Shown in pieces: positions 44,872-54,624 of a DNA stretch of 64,000 bases. The stretch is from positions 4,278,001 through 4,342,000 of the forward strand of contig NC_016112.1 of assembly GCF_000968535.2 (NCBI RefSeq). Reading direction: 5' to 3'. Under the pieces are notes generated by a model, which saw nothing but the letters and a program-made list of their open reading frames with translations, was not told the origin of the DNA and searched no databases. The first letter of the stretch is position 1. Every line of letters begins with the position of its first letter. The stretch comes from Methylotuvimicrobium alcaliphilum 20Z. Its GTDB lineage: Bacteria > Pseudomonadota > Gammaproteobacteria > Methylococcales > Methylomonadaceae. The translations under genes and the position numbers were made by a program.

Positions 44872-45342
44872 CTATTCAATATTTTCCTGGTGGAATATGC
44901 CGCGCGGTGCGTTGTCGAACAGCGCATTGCACTCGGCTTCCAACAACCCGCCGACAACATGGCTTTTTCGAAACGGTGTTTTTGCGGCGACTTCTTCGGC
45001 GCGGATTTCGATCTGCCACCACCCCCGGCTTTGCAAATACGGAATGGACGTGCCGTAATAAACGGTACCAATTCCCGCCCATTCGATTGCGCTTTGGCAC
45101 ATCGGACACGGCTCGGCCGTCGTGTAAAGGTCGAATTCGCTCCAGTCGCCCGCAGGATATGCCTCGGCACAGCGGTTGATCGCATCGATTTCGCCATGCC
45201 AAGTCGGATTCAACGCCGACCGGTTATGGCCTTCGGCGACAATCTCGCCGGCCGCACGCCGAACGATCACCGCCCCGAAAGGAAACTCGGGAACCAGCAA
45301 AGCCTGTTCGATCGCTCGGCGCATGTAATCTTCATAAGACAT
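44872..45342 (-). CDS. nucleoside / guanine deaminase-like zinc enzyme
   Basis: From the ATG at 45342 the protein has 156 aa. The zinc site is WHGEIDAINRC (His and catalytic Glu) and TAEPCPMCQSAIEW (two Cys), as in the cytidine-deaminase superfamily. FPFGAVIVRR is the substrate-side strand. The pattern (H-G-E then P-C-P-M-C, with FDLYTTAEPC) fits guanine or tRNA-adenosine deaminase relatives of the GuaD/YfhC type. GAGGT precedes this start at 6 nt, which favours it over the ATG two codons upstream. It is probably cytoplasmic; the exact base is unproven. Confidence 0.88.
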   Translation of the reverse strand: MSYEDYMRRAIEQALLVPEFPFGAVIVRRAAGEIVAEGHNRSALNPTWHGEIDAINRCAEAYPAGDWSEFDLYTTAEPCPMCQSAIEWAGIGTVYYGTSIPYLQSRGWWQIEIRAEEVAAKTPFRKSHVVGGLLEAECNALFDNAPRGIFHQENIE

Positions 45343-45484
45343 TAACATACCTCGTAAAAGTGAGAAGGCATTGAAGTGCCGAAACTTGAAGTCGCGTAGG
45401 TCGGGTTAGCGAAAGCGTAACCCGACATGACGCTAAATGCTTTTTATAGGCTCACAGTAACTATTCAGCGCATGCGGTAGGTTT

Positions 45485-45584
45485 GGTGTCAGGCATTGAT
45501 TTCTAAGGACGCGTGAATACATCCCTGTAAGCTCTGACTGCAACGTCCTGTTGCAGACAGCCTTATAAATCAATGCCTGACACC
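45485..45584 (+). repeat. structured dispersed repeat with CTGCAAC stem
   Basis: Perfect 18-bp outer arms GGTGTCAGGCATTGATTT / AAATCAATGCCTGACACC enclose a slightly shortened core (GGACGCGTGAATACATCC) and a hairpin CTGCAAC-GTCCT-GTTGCAG. This copy has arms and a stem unrelated in sequence to the other copies, yet the same architecture. Confidence 0.85.
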
Positions 45585-45618
45585 TTCTCATACATAACTT
45601 ATGCTGAATAATTACGGC

Positions 45619-48600
45619 TCACAATTGATTCTTCTCCCGATACCCTGAATCCAACGGCGATTCCAGCTTAACGATGTCCTTTTTCCACAGCCCATTCGAC
45701 GAGAAACAAGTCCAGCCCCATTTCAGCCAGTTTAATAATGCAATTGCAAGCCAGAGCGACCAGGCCAACATTAGCAGGCGGTAGACCATCAGCGGAACCG
45801 ATACGACGGTTGCGGTCGGCAGTAACTCGGCGCTTCTGTCCTGGTACCAATTCAGACGGTAGGCGCTCGATTGGTTACCGGTAATCTGCATGTCCGGCGA
45901 GCCTAGGAGCCCTTGTTCGACGGCCCAGAATAACAACATCAACGACAACAACGTCAAAAGCCCGAGACCGACTTGCGCGGCGTTGAAGGTCTTGGTCGAT
46001 TGCGCCGGCCGTTCTTTGCGAAGCCCCAATGCGATCAGCCAGAGCACAACGATCAGTGCCGACAACACCGGTATTTGACTCAAGCCGATCAACAGCAACA
46101 GCCAGTGCCGGGTTTTCAGTGGCGTCAATGTGACTTTGCCCAGGCCGAACGAGACGATCACGATCACCACCAGTACGCCCCAGATTAACACCGCCGGTCC
46201 GAAACGCGGCCCCATCGTCATCAGTACCCAGCGATCCTCGCCCAACGTGACGTGTATGTTGCTGTTGACGCTCGGCAAGGCCAAGTCGACTCGGGACGAC
46301 TCTAGCACGCTCGACATCGGCACCGGCTCCTGCCAGTTCAAGACGATTTGCTGTTTGCCTGGATCGATCGGCAACACCACTTCACGGTCTTTTTGCCGGA
46401 TCGGGCGTGATTGGCCGTTGATCGTGAGCGCCTCCAGTACGGCCTGTTCGGGGAGTTGAATCGTATGCTGCACGGCGAGCGAGCTATCTAGAGCAAGCTC
46501 CAATTGCGCATTACGGCTGCGGCTTCCCGGAGTCAAATTCAAGCGGCTGCTCTCAATCGTCAGCGTTTGGCCTGGTGCAGGTTCGGGTCGGCTTACCGTC
46601 AACAGGATTTGCTCACCGGGCCAAGGCCGCCATTCGGGCAGCCAATAACCGCGTTTATCTTGATGCATCATTGCGATGCCTGCCGTTTCGATATGCCAAA
46701 CCGGACTCACATCGGCACGCCAGACTTCGATCCATTGGCCGGTTTGTTCGGCACTCAATTCAATGTGTTCCGTTTTTTTCAGCACCGACTCCCAGTGCAT
46801 GACGCTTTGCGTAGCGGTCATATTGACCAAGGCCTTGCCCTTTTCGACACGCACGCCGCCGGTAATCACCGACTCTCCGTCAAGCAGCGGCACGGCCAAG
46901 ACGATTGAAGAACCGGATGGCGAGACTCTGACGACGCGGGTCTCGACGCGCCAATCCAAGCCTAATTGTAAAGTCCGTTCAATTCTAACGAACGACGGCA
47001 AGATGCCCGGATCGAATGCGGCTTTTTCCGTTACTGCTTCGGTTTGTGCTATTCGGGAAAACTGGAGTTGATCGTCGGTCAAGCCGTTTTCATGAACGCC
47101 GAAAACCTGCCAATCGCTGACTGCCAATTCGGCGCGCTTCGGTTTCAATGGCAACGGCACGGTAAATTTTGCCATTGCCGGCGCTGTGCCTTTCATCACG
47201 ACCCGATGCAAACCTGCGTCGAGAGCAAGCCATAAGCCGTTATTGAAGCTGTACAGCGCTTTTGCCGGTTCGCCGTCTATACTGACCGTATTCGGAAACC
47301 ATTGCTCGTAGTGTCCCGGCAACGGCACCGCGACTTTGTCCCGTGCGTGTACTTCCAAATCGATCGTCAATTCCTTGCCGGAAATCGTAAATCTCATCAG
47401 CGAAATGCCGGCACAATTCGGCACGCAATCAGGCGCTTTCTGCAGCCGGTTTTTCAATTCGTCGAGCAATACAGGGTCGGGAAACGCTGCTTGTACCGGT
47501 GTACTTGGCGTCATCATCAATAGCGGCAGACCCAGTATGACCAATAGACTTGCTGCCGAACGATTGAATTTGAAGCGTTTCGGCAAGCGTTCGAGCATCG
47601 CGATCGCCAAGAACGCAATCAAGCCGACTCTCAGAAAATTCAGCAGCATTGTCACGAACGGCGACAGATACCATAAGCTGATTTGCTGGTCGGGAGCTAC
47701 CGATCCGTTCCAGCTCAAATTGATTGTTTGCCATTGCCATTGCGGCAAACCGGGGCCGGTTTGGATTTTTGCATTCGGATCGGTACGTTCGGAAAGCCGT
47801 TTTTGCGGTACGGCAGAAGGCACGGCTTGCGCGACGATGCCGGCGGCGCTTCGCGCCTTTTTACGAACCGTATCCAGCGACGGCGCTTCCATCATCATCA
47901 ATTCATCCGCCGCTTCAGGCATCGCGCCGGCAACGGGACGCTCGTAACGAGGGCCTTGAATCTGTTGCCACGGCTTTTCCAATTGCGGATAGAGTCCGAT
48001 GCGCACCTGATCGACCATAAACGGTATCGCAATCAACACCAATACAGCTAAGGCGATATTACGGTAAGCGCCGGCCACGTTGCGGAACCGCCCTTCCGGT
48101 AACACTTTCAATAAAGCCACTGCCGCCAGTATATTGAGCCAAACCCATTGAGGCGCCCCCGGTTCATGCCAGATCAATACCAAGGTCAGTAAAGTCAATG
48201 CGCCGCGATAAACATCCCATAGCCGCAACGCCGCGAGTGCCGCTACCAGTACTAAAAACAAATCGAGCAAGGTCCAACGCGACAGCCAGGAATCCGGCAC
48301 ATTATCGACACCGCCGGCGGCAAATAAGCGCCAGCCGGGCGGCAGGTTCAGTTCGGCGCGAACTTGATGAAAAGATTGCGCCCAGCCGACTGCGTTCAAT
48401 GCTCCGGGCGATCCATCGATTCGGCTATCGGCATCCAGCCGAATGACGCCCTTTCTGATCTCGACGCCTCGGCTTTGCCCGTCAGGCGCGCGCGTAATCA
48501 ATTGGTTTGTACCATCCAGGCTAACGCGCCCGAGCTCGACGCCAGGCAATGCATCGAGTCGCCATCCTTGCGATAGGGTTCCGGTAATTTTATCATTGAC

Positions 48601-49704
48601 GGTATATCCTTTGCCGTCGAAATCGAGCCATAGAGTCCGGGTCAAATTCAGGTTGTTAGGTTCTCCGTCCGGGTCGCCACGACGAATCGTTTTCAAGACT
48701 AAGCTCTCGCCTTGTTTAATCGCGTATGCTGGGAAGCGCTTCCAATGTTCGGGCAAATTGGTTTGGCTCGGATCGATTGCAGCCGGACGCTCGATTTCGA
48801 CGACACGCAAAGACGGTCGGGCATCGAAAACCCAAATTTCGGATTTCGGCCAACCGTCCGGCTGATCGGATAAAGGTTCGGATATAGGAATTGAGTTGAG
48901 CGCCTCGGTACTTCGCGCCAGGATGTCAAGCTGCCAACGTCCGGGTCGGACTTGTACCAATAACTGACCGTCCGGTTCCAATCGGGCAGGCAGGGGACTA
49001 TCGATGCGTAACGGAAGAAAGCCTTCCAGTATCGGATAAGCCAATTTGACTTCGCGCTGCTCGCCCGACACATTCAAATCCAATCGCGTGAGGACTTGCA
49101 TCGGTATCTCGTCGATCAGTTGCCGGAATACCTGAAGCTCCAAGCTATTGCGTTCATCGGGTTTTACGGGGCGGTCATCGGTTCCGGTAAGCCACAATTG
49201 GCCTTGTTTTAGGTTAGGTTGATCGATAATTTGGCCTTTGATGCTCAGAGTGATGAGGCCTGTGTCCTGCGGGATCGTCAAGTTTTCGGGCAATTTATCC
49301 CAAGCAAAAGTGCCATCGATCGTGTAAGTGCCGGCTTGGAAAAAAACGGCTGGATGCCCCTTCTTTTCCGTTACCAAGAGCGGCTTGCCGTTAGCTGTTA
49401 CATTGAGCGGCCATTGTTTGGCATGTCCGGGCAAACTCACCCAGCTTTCCCGGTACACTTTCCAAACGATCGTAAAGCGACCTTCGGTGCCGCTAAGCAC
49501 TAAATCCAATCGCGACGGCCAGGCGCAGCGCTTCTGTTCGAAACTGTTATAGAGAAACGGACAACCTCGCTCCGTATCGTCGTGCAGGACCCAATCGATC
49601 CAGGGCTTGAGCGGTTCGGGAACATTTTCCGGTTTGAGCGGCTCGGCCCAACAGGGAAAGGCAAGCCATAATAAGGGCAATAGTAAACACCGAACTCTGA
49701 GCAT
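45619..49704 (-). CDS. large exported/membrane protein with internal duplication (1361 aa)
   Basis: I recognise no named family. A signal peptide (MLRVRCLLLPLLWLAFPCWA) precedes an extracytoplasmic beta-rich region. Helices lie at about 478-570 (LLDLFLVLVAALAALRLW; IALAVLVLIAIPFMV) and about 685-740. A second extracytoplasmic region follows, and then C-terminal helices from about 1160 on. The two soluble halves begin alike: residues 48-135 (CPF...RLDLVLSG...W-VSLPGHAKQWPLNVTANGKP...AGTYTIDGTF) and about 760-850 (CVPNCAG...VAVPLPGHYEQWFPNTVSID...DAGLHRVVMKGT) share the P-G-H-x-x-Q-W-P core and flanking Cys. AGGAG lies before the ATG. It stands alone, next to mpl. Confidence 0.75.
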   Translation of the reverse strand: MLRVRCLLLPLLWLAFPCWAEPLKPENVPEPLKPWIDWVLHDDTERGCPFLYNSFEQKRCAWPSRLDLVLSGTEGRFTIVWKVYRESWVSLPGHAKQWPLNVTANGKPLLVTEKKGHPAVFFQAGTYTIDGTFAWDKLPENLTIPQDTGLITLSIKGQIIDQPNLKQGQLWLTGTDDRPVKPDERNSLELQVFRQLIDEIPMQVLTRLDLNVSGEQREVKLAYPILEGFLPLRIDSPLPARLEPDGQLLVQVRPGRWQLDILARSTEALNSIPISEPLSDQPDGWPKSEIWVFDARPSLRVVEIERPAAIDPSQTNLPEHWKRFPAYAIKQGESLVLKTIRRGDPDGEPNNLNLTRTLWLDFDGKGYTVNDKITGTLSQGWRLDALPGVELGRVSLDGTNQLITRAPDGQSRGVEIRKGVIRLDADSRIDGSPGALNAVGWAQSFHQVRAELNLPPGWRLFAAGGVDNVPDSWLSRWTLLDLFLVLVAALAALRLWDVYRGALTLLTLVLIWHEPGAPQWVWLNILAAVALLKVLPEGRFRNVAGAYRNIALAVLVLIAIPFMVDQVRIGLYPQLEKPWQQIQGPRYERPVAGAMPEAADELMMMEAPSLDTVRKKARSAAGIVAQAVPSAVPQKRLSERTDPNAKIQTGPGLPQWQWQTINLSWNGSVAPDQQISLWYLSPFVTMLLNFLRVGLIAFLAIAMLERLPKRFKFNRSAASLLVILGLPLLMMTPSTPVQAAFPDPVLLDELKNRLQKAPDCVPNCAGISLMRFTISGKELTIDLEVHARDKVAVPLPGHYEQWFPNTVSIDGEPAKALYSFNNGLWLALDAGLHRVVMKGTAPAMAKFTVPLPLKPKRAELAVSDWQVFGVHENGLTDDQLQFSRIAQTEAVTEKAAFDPGILPSFVRIERTLQLGLDWRVETRVVRVSPSGSSIVLAVPLLDGESVITGGVRVEKGKALVNMTATQSVMHWESVLKKTEHIELSAEQTGQWIEVWRADVSPVWHIETAGIAMMHQDKRGYWLPEWRPWPGEQILLTVSRPEPAPGQTLTIESSRLNLTPGSRSRNAQLELALDSSLAVQHTIQLPEQAVLEALTINGQSRPIRQKDREVVLPIDPGKQQIVLNWQEPVPMSSVLESSRVDLALPSVNSNIHVTLGEDRWVLMTMGPRFGPAVLIWGVLVVIVIVSFGLGKVTLTPLKTRHWLLLLIGLSQIPVLSALIVVLWLIALGLRKERPAQSTKTFNAAQVGLGLLTLLSLMLLFWAVEQGLLGSPDMQITGNQSSAYRLNWYQDRSAELLPTATVVSVPLMVYRLLMLAWSLWLAIALLNWLKWGWTCFSSNGLWKKDIVKLESPLDSGYREKNQL

Positions 49705-49788
49705 GATCTGAACTCCTGTCGATAAAGGGCGAGGAAAACAATTGCTAAAGCATGCGTTTTGTCTCTTAGGGTACGCGCGTTGCGCTTC

Positions 49789-51141
49789 CTATCTCAACTC
49801 TTGCTGTAAGCGCGTATAAATGCCACCGAAACTGCCGTTGCTCATCAATACGAAGTGACCTCCGTAACGGGCTTCCAATTTGAGCTTGGCGATGATTTCG
49901 TCGAGAGTTTTACAGATTTCGATATTGCCGGCGTAATTTTTTAGACCGCTTAAGTCCCAGCCCAGGTTTTCCGGTTGGAATAGAATGGCTTGATCGGCTT
50001 CAACCAGCGATTTAGCCAGCGATTCGGTATGAATGCCCATGCGCATCGTATTCGAGCGAGGCTCGACGATCGCAATGATGCGCTCGGAACCGACTTGCTT
50101 GCGCAAACCTTCCAAGGTTGTCTTGATTGCGGTCGGATGATGTGCGAAGTCATCATAGAGCGTCACGCCGTCGATTTTGGCCAAGACTTCCATGCGCCGT
50201 TTGACATTCTTGAACTTGCCCAATGCCGCGATCGCATCCTTAGGCGTAATGCCGATATGGCGTGCCGCTGCAATCGCGGACAGCGCATTGCCGACATTGT
50301 GATTGCCGGTCAAATTCCAAAGCACCTCGCCCTGCTCCGCTCCATCATAATTAACCTTGAATCGAGTCCCGTCCGAATTGATCAATTCGGCATTCCAGGC
50401 CGACCGGCCTTGGATCGAAGTCTTTTCGACCGGCGTCCAACAGCCCATGTCCAACACATCGGTTATATTGTCATCGGCTTCGGGTGCAATCACGAGGCCT
50501 TCGCCAGGCACGGTTCTGAGCAAATGGTGAAATTGTTTCTTGATCGCATCGAGGTCCGGAAAGATGTCGGCATGATCGTATTCGAGATTGTTCAGAATCG
50601 CGGTTCTCGGCCGATAATGCACGAATTTCGAACGCTTGTCGAAAAACGCGCAGTCGTATTCGTCGGCTTCGATCACGAAGAACGACGACTCGCCTAGCCG
50701 AGCGGAAATGCCGAAGTTGAGCGGAATGCCGCCGATCAGAAAGCCTGGTTTGAAGCCTTGATATTCCAATATCCAGCTCAGCATGCTGGTTGTCGTGGTT
50801 TTGCCGTGCGTGCCGGCGACGCCGAGCACCCAGCGCTCGGCCAAGACGTGTTCGGCGAGCCATTGCGGGCCGGAAACGTATTTCAAGCCGCGATTCAAGA
50901 CTGCTTCGACTTCCGGATTACCGCGAGACAGCGCATTGCCGATCACGACCAAATCGGGCTTGCAATCGAGATTTTCGGGCCGGTAACCGCTCATCAATTC
51001 GATACCTTGCTGTTCGAGCTGAGTGCTCATCGGCGGATAGACATTCTGATCGGAACCGGTGACTTTATAGCCGAGTTCCCGCGCGATCAGCGCCAACCCG
51101 CCCATGAAGGTACCGCAAATGCCTAGTATGTGTATATGCAA
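49789..51141 (-). CDS. mpl: Mpl, UDP-N-acetylmuramate:L-alanyl-gamma-D-glutamyl-meso-diaminopimelate ligase
   Basis: The 450-aa product follows E. coli Mpl closely: HIHILGICGTFMGGLALIAR, SDQNVYPPMSTQLEQQGIEL, ATP loop GVAGTHGKTTTTSMLSWILE, FFVIEADEYDCAFFDKRSKF, ILNNLEYDHADIFPDLDAIK and DDFAHHPTAIKTTLEGL. It ligates recycled murein tripeptide to UDP-MurNAc in the cytoplasm. The start is a TTG at 51139-51141 with AAAAGGATAAG just upstream; homology begins at the next residue, so the TTG start is well supported. Confidence 0.96.
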   Translation of the reverse strand: MHIHILGICGTFMGGLALIARELGYKVTGSDQNVYPPMSTQLEQQGIELMSGYRPENLDCKPDLVVIGNALSRGNPEVEAVLNRGLKYVSGPQWLAEHVLAERWVLGVAGTHGKTTTTSMLSWILEYQGFKPGFLIGGIPLNFGISARLGESSFFVIEADEYDCAFFDKRSKFVHYRPRTAILNNLEYDHADIFPDLDAIKKQFHHLLRTVPGEGLVIAPEADDNITDVLDMGCWTPVEKTSIQGRSAWNAELINSDGTRFKVNYDGAEQGEVLWNLTGNHNVGNALSAIAAARHIGITPKDAIAALGKFKNVKRRMEVLAKIDGVTLYDDFAHHPTAIKTTLEGLRKQVGSERIIAIVEPRSNTMRMGIHTESLAKSLVEADQAILFQPENLGWDLSGLKNYAGNIEICKTLDEIIAKLKLEARYGGHFVLMSNGSFGGIYTRLQQELR

Positions 51142-51301
51142 AGTCTTATCCTTTTACAAAAAACAATATGATGTCCGGTACAATCATAGCCGTAGCGATT
51201 CTTTTTGCAACCTTATAAGAAAAACCAATTTTCCGATTCAATGGGATCACTGGAAAGTTGAGTTCACCCGAATTTCCCGTAACACCTCAAGAGCAGAAAA
51301 A

Positions 51302-52396
51302 ATGACTTCCGAAGATATTTTATTTACCCCCGTAAAAATAGGCAGATATACACTGAAAAACCGCATCATTATGGCGCCGCTGACCCGAAGCCGCGCGCAG
51401 CAACCCGGAGATATTCCCTGGGAGTTGAATGCCGACTATTACCGGCAGCGAGCCGGTGCCGGATTGATTATCTCGGAAGCCACGCATATTTCGCCGCAAG
51501 GTAAGGGCTATGCCTTCACTCCGGGTATTTATAGCGCCGCGCAAATTGACGGCTGGCGCAAAATAACCGATGCGGTACATGAAGAGGGAGGATTAATTTT
51601 TTTGCAACTCTGGCATGTCGGTCGCGTTTCGCATCCCGACCTGCAACCGGGCAATGCTTTACCGGTCGCGCCTTCGGCTATCGGTATCGAAGGCATGGCA
51701 TTTACCGAGGCAGGTTTGAAACCCTTTGTTACGCCTAGAGCGTTGGAGTTGTCGGAAATACCGGGCATTATCGACCAATACCGCATCGCAGCCGAAAATG
51801 CGTTGATTGCCGGGTTCGACGGCGTTGAGATTCATGCCGCGAACGGTTATTTGCTGGATCAATTTCTGAGGGACGGTTCCAATCATCGAACCGATGCTTA
51901 CGGCGGCAACATCAATAACAGAATGCGCCTATTGCTTGAAGTCACCGAAGCGGTCGTAGGTGCGGTAGGCGCCGACCGTACCGGTTTGCGTTTGTCCCCG
52001 ACCAATGCCTTCAACAGCATGAGCGACAGCGATCCGCAAGGCCACTTTAATTATGCGGCCGAACAATTGAACCGTTTCGATTTGGCCTATTTGCATATCG
52101 TCGAACGCATGGTTCCGATCGAGGAAGATACCGCCGAATTCGATTTTGCCGCGTTGCGGCGGCATTTCAACGGGCCTTATATCGCGAACGGCGGCTATGA
52201 CGCGGAAAGTTCACGAAACAGTATTGCCCGAAATTTATGCGACACGGTTGCTTTCGGCAAGCTTTACATCGCCAATCCTGACTTGACCGAACGCTTTCGC
52301 CTGAATGCGTCGCTCAACAAGCCCGACCCCGATACCTTTTACGGCGGCGATGAAAAAGGTTATACCGATTATCCGGCCTTGAATTCAGTCGACTAA
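51302..52396 (+). CDS. Old Yellow Enzyme-type NADH:flavin oxidoreductase
   Basis: From the ATG at 51302 the protein has 364 aa; the frame is open upstream but lacks family similarity there. FMN-barrel motifs include LKNRIIMAPLTRSRA, LIISEATHISPQGKGY, FLQLWHVGRVSHPD, and FDGVEIHAANGYLLDQFLRD carrying H-x-x-N for substrate binding, followed by SNHRTDAYGG. It is closest in pattern to NemA-like N-ethylmaleimide and nitro-ester reductases. It reduces activated alkenes and acts in the cytosol. It is transcribed divergently from mpl. Confidence 0.93.
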   Translation: MTSEDILFTPVKIGRYTLKNRIIMAPLTRSRAQQPGDIPWELNADYYRQRAGAGLIISEATHISPQGKGYAFTPGIYSAAQIDGWRKITDAVHEEGGLIFLQLWHVGRVSHPDLQPGNALPVAPSAIGIEGMAFTEAGLKPFVTPRALELSEIPGIIDQYRIAAENALIAGFDGVEIHAANGYLLDQFLRDGSNHRTDAYGGNINNRMRLLLEVTEAVVGAVGADRTGLRLSPTNAFNSMSDSDPQGHFNYAAEQLNRFDLAYLHIVERMVPIEEDTAEFDFAALRRHFNGPYIANGGYDAESSRNSIARNLCDTVAFGKLYIANPDLTERFRLNASLNKPDPDTFYGGDEKGYTDYPALNSVD

Positions 52397-52558
52397 AGCG
52401 ATTTCATGCTCGTCCAGTTCCGAGCGGTATAACCAACATGCTTTTTCGCTCTTATCCGCCTCGGAACCGTTTTTTTCATCGCCGAAGCTGCTTAAATACT
52501 CCGAACTCAAGCCCGGATAAAAACTGATGCAGACTTCATCCAATTCGTTAAATATCAT
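52385..52558 (-). CDS. possible small acidic protein (57 aa)
   Basis: MIFNELDEVCISFYPGLSSE then YLSSFGDEKNGSEADKSEKACWLYRSELDEHE is acidic with two Cys and no membrane segment. It converges on and overlaps the oxidoreductase gene by 12 nt. A weak GAGAG site lies upstream. Composition looks protein-like, but I recognise no family. Confidence 0.4.
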   Translation of the reverse strand: MIFNELDEVCISFYPGLSSEYLSSFGDEKNGSEADKSEKACWLYRSELDEHEIALVD

Positions 52559-52717
52559 GCTTTTTGCTCTCATCTCAATTCAGCTTGCATGATAAGTGCG
52601 GAGTTTTACATTTACGTGACAACGCTGAAACAAATAATCGGGTTTAGATATATTTATGAAATAATACTGCGACTTATGTTATCAAGACGACGAGGGCTCC
52701 AAGTTTATTCGGATCAT

Positions 52718-52753
52718 CCTAAATTCGGCAGTTTAACCATGAAGCGCATGAAG
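52718..52753 (-). repeat. solo arm of the CATGAAG inverted-repeat family
   Basis: CCTAAATTCGGCAGTTTAAC then CATGAAGCGCATGAAG is the reverse complement, with one mismatch in 36, of the right end of the element at 57913-58066. The rest of the 52574-52926 gap holds no supported gene. Confidence 0.75.
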
Positions 52754-52926
52754 TCTTTCAACGGTCTCGTTATGACTGAACATGGCAAATAAACCAGCTT
52801 CGCACTTAAGGCAGGACAAAAGCACTAAGGATTAACCTTAAACTGTCCCGCGTTAAGTGAACAGCCAATAAACCGATTTAATTCGCTTATTCTCAGCCCC
52901 CCGTGCTCCCCAATAATGGTCAAACC

Positions 52927-54507
52927 ATGAGAAAAAACCTTCCCATTACACAAAACGAAATCAACTATCCCAGTACCGCCACGATTACTTCGGCAACCGA
53001 TCCTAAAGGAAAGATCACTTATATCAATCAGGATTTCTTAAAAATAAGCGGTTTCAATGAGCAAGAATTGCTTGGACAAGCTCATAACATCGTTCGCCAT
53101 CCGGAAATGCCGGAAGCCGCGTTTGCCGACTTATGGAATAGTATTCAGAAAGGCAAGCCGTGGATGGGCATCGTCAAGAATCGCTGTAAAAATGGCGATT
53201 ATTATTGGGTCGACGCCTTTGTGACGCCTCGCTTCGACAAGGGAAAAGTCATCGGATTCGAATCGGTTCGGGTAAAGCCCGAGCCCGACACGGTTGAACA
53301 GGCAAAGAAAACTTACCCAAAACTAGCATCGGGGAAAAGTATCAACACCTTGCTTAATCGCATGAAACTGGGATCTAAATTATTGATCGGATTCTCGTTG
53401 CTACAAACGCTAATTTTTGCCGGCCTATTTATTTTTGGTGTTATCAAACTGCCCCCTGCCACGATTGCCTTGGCGATATCCCTGTTATTTTCGTTCGGCC
53501 TGATATCGGCGCTGGTACGCCCGCTAAACGATGCCGCATTAGAAGCGCGATCGGTTATCGATAATCCGGTCATGCAACACATTTACACCAACGACGGGGC
53601 CGAGTCCGGACAGCTGTTACTCGCTATTAAACTTCTTAAAGCTAAATCGAGGACTATTGTACGCCGTTTGATACAAGCGACCGAGACGCTTACGCAACAA
53701 GCCCAAGCCACCGAACGGGAGATCGAACAAGTCAGCGAAGCCATGAAACACCAATTGCAAGAAACCGAGCAGGTGGCGACGGCAATGCATCAAATGACCG
53801 CGACGATCAATGAAGTTGCGCAAAGCGCCAGCAATGCCGCCAAGGCTGCAACCGATGCCGACCAAATATCTCAGCAAACGATGCAACGGGTCGGCGAGAC
53901 GGTCAAATTAATCGGCGCCTTGTCTTCCGAGGTCGACAGCGCCGAATCGGCCATTTTAAATCTTGCTCAATACAGTAAAGATATCGGCGGCGTATTAGAG
54001 GTCATTCAAAGCATCGCCGAACAAACCAATTTGCTGGCACTCAATGCCGCAATCGAGGCCGCCCGAGCCGGGGATCAAGGCCGCGGTTTCGCAGTCGTTG
54101 CCGATGAAGTTAGAACTTTGGCCGGACGCACGCAAAAGTCGACAGAAGAAATCAATAAAATGATCGAAGTCTTACAACAAGGCGCCAAAAATGCCGTCGA
54201 TGAAATGAGCAAGGTACGAATCAAAGCAGCCGATGGTGTCGAACACGGAGAAAATTCGGCCAGATTATTGACCGAAACCACGCAGTCGGTCAGCACGATT
54301 AGCGATATGATTTTACAAATCGCCAGTGCGGCCGAGGAGCAACACATCGTGTCCGAAGAAATCGCTCGAAACATCGAAGCCATCGATCGCTTGTCAAAAG
54401 AAACATCCGAACACGCAACGATAGCCAGTCAAGCCGGCCGCAATCTTTCGAAACTCAGTAAAGATCTCGATCTAATGGTCGAGCAATTCGATGACAATCA
54501 AAGTTAA
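52927..54507 (+). CDS. aer: Aer-like aerotaxis receptor (PAS-MCP fusion)
   Basis: From the ATG at 52927 the protein has 526 aa; a GTG eight codons upstream (52903) is an alternative. The N-terminal PAS domain reads [39 protein letters not shown] and [20 protein letters not shown], with the FAD-binding [10 protein letters not shown]. Two close membrane helices follow ([40 protein letters not shown]). The signalling tip has [20 protein letters not shown] and [20 protein letters not shown]. It senses cellular redox state and signals to CheA. No other chemotaxis genes are in the window. Confidence 0.94.
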   Translation: MRKNLPITQNEINYPSTATITSATDPKGKITYINQDFLKISGFNEQELLGQAHNIVRHPEMPEAAFADLWNSIQKGKPWMGIVKNRCKNGDYYWVDAFVTPRFDKGKVIGFESVRVKPEPDTVEQAKKTYPKLASGKSINTLLNRMKLGSKLLIGFSLLQTLIFAGLFIFGVIKLPPATIALAISLLFSFGLISALVRPLNDAALEARSVIDNPVMQHIYTNDGAESGQLLLAIKLLKAKSRTIVRRLIQATETLTQQAQATEREIEQVSEAMKHQLQETEQVATAMHQMTATINEVAQSASNAAKAATDADQISQQTMQRVGETVKLIGALSSEVDSAESAILNLAQYSKDIGGVLEVIQSIAEQTNLLALNAAIEAARAGDQGRGFAVVADEVRTLAGRTQKSTEEINKMIEVLQQGAKNAVDEMSKVRIKAADGVEHGENSARLLTETTQSVSTISDMILQIASAAEEQHIVSEEIARNIEAIDRLSKETSEHATIASQAGRNLSKLSKDLDLMVEQFDDNQS

Positions 54508-54532
54508 ATGGCGCGCGTGCAACTGTGTAAGG

Positions 54533-54559
54533 ACTGCCGAATTTTGATCTACGGGTATA
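54533..54559 (-). repeat. solo end of the TATACCC-type repeat
   Basis: ACTGCCGAATTTTGATCTAC then GGGTATA equals, in reverse complement, the left arm TATACCCGTAGATCAAAATT then CGG found at 38321. No core or hairpin accompanies it. It lies 66 nt before the Lon-like start codon. Confidence 0.75.
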
Positions 54560-54624
54560 ATAACGCTCTCTGCTTCCGAACGATTAGCTACTCACCATTA
54601 CATTAGCGTCATCTATTATTCATC

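Noticed and set aside
44729-45058. ORF between the DABB and deaminase genes, plus overlapping ORFs on both strands.
   Set aside because: They consist of intergenic repeat sequence and antisense of the deaminase gene, with no consistent coding signal.
51104-51301. N-terminal extension of the Old Yellow Enzyme frame by 66 codons.
   Set aside because: The family fold starts at MTSEDILFTPVKIG; the extra part overlaps the mpl start region and has no similarity.
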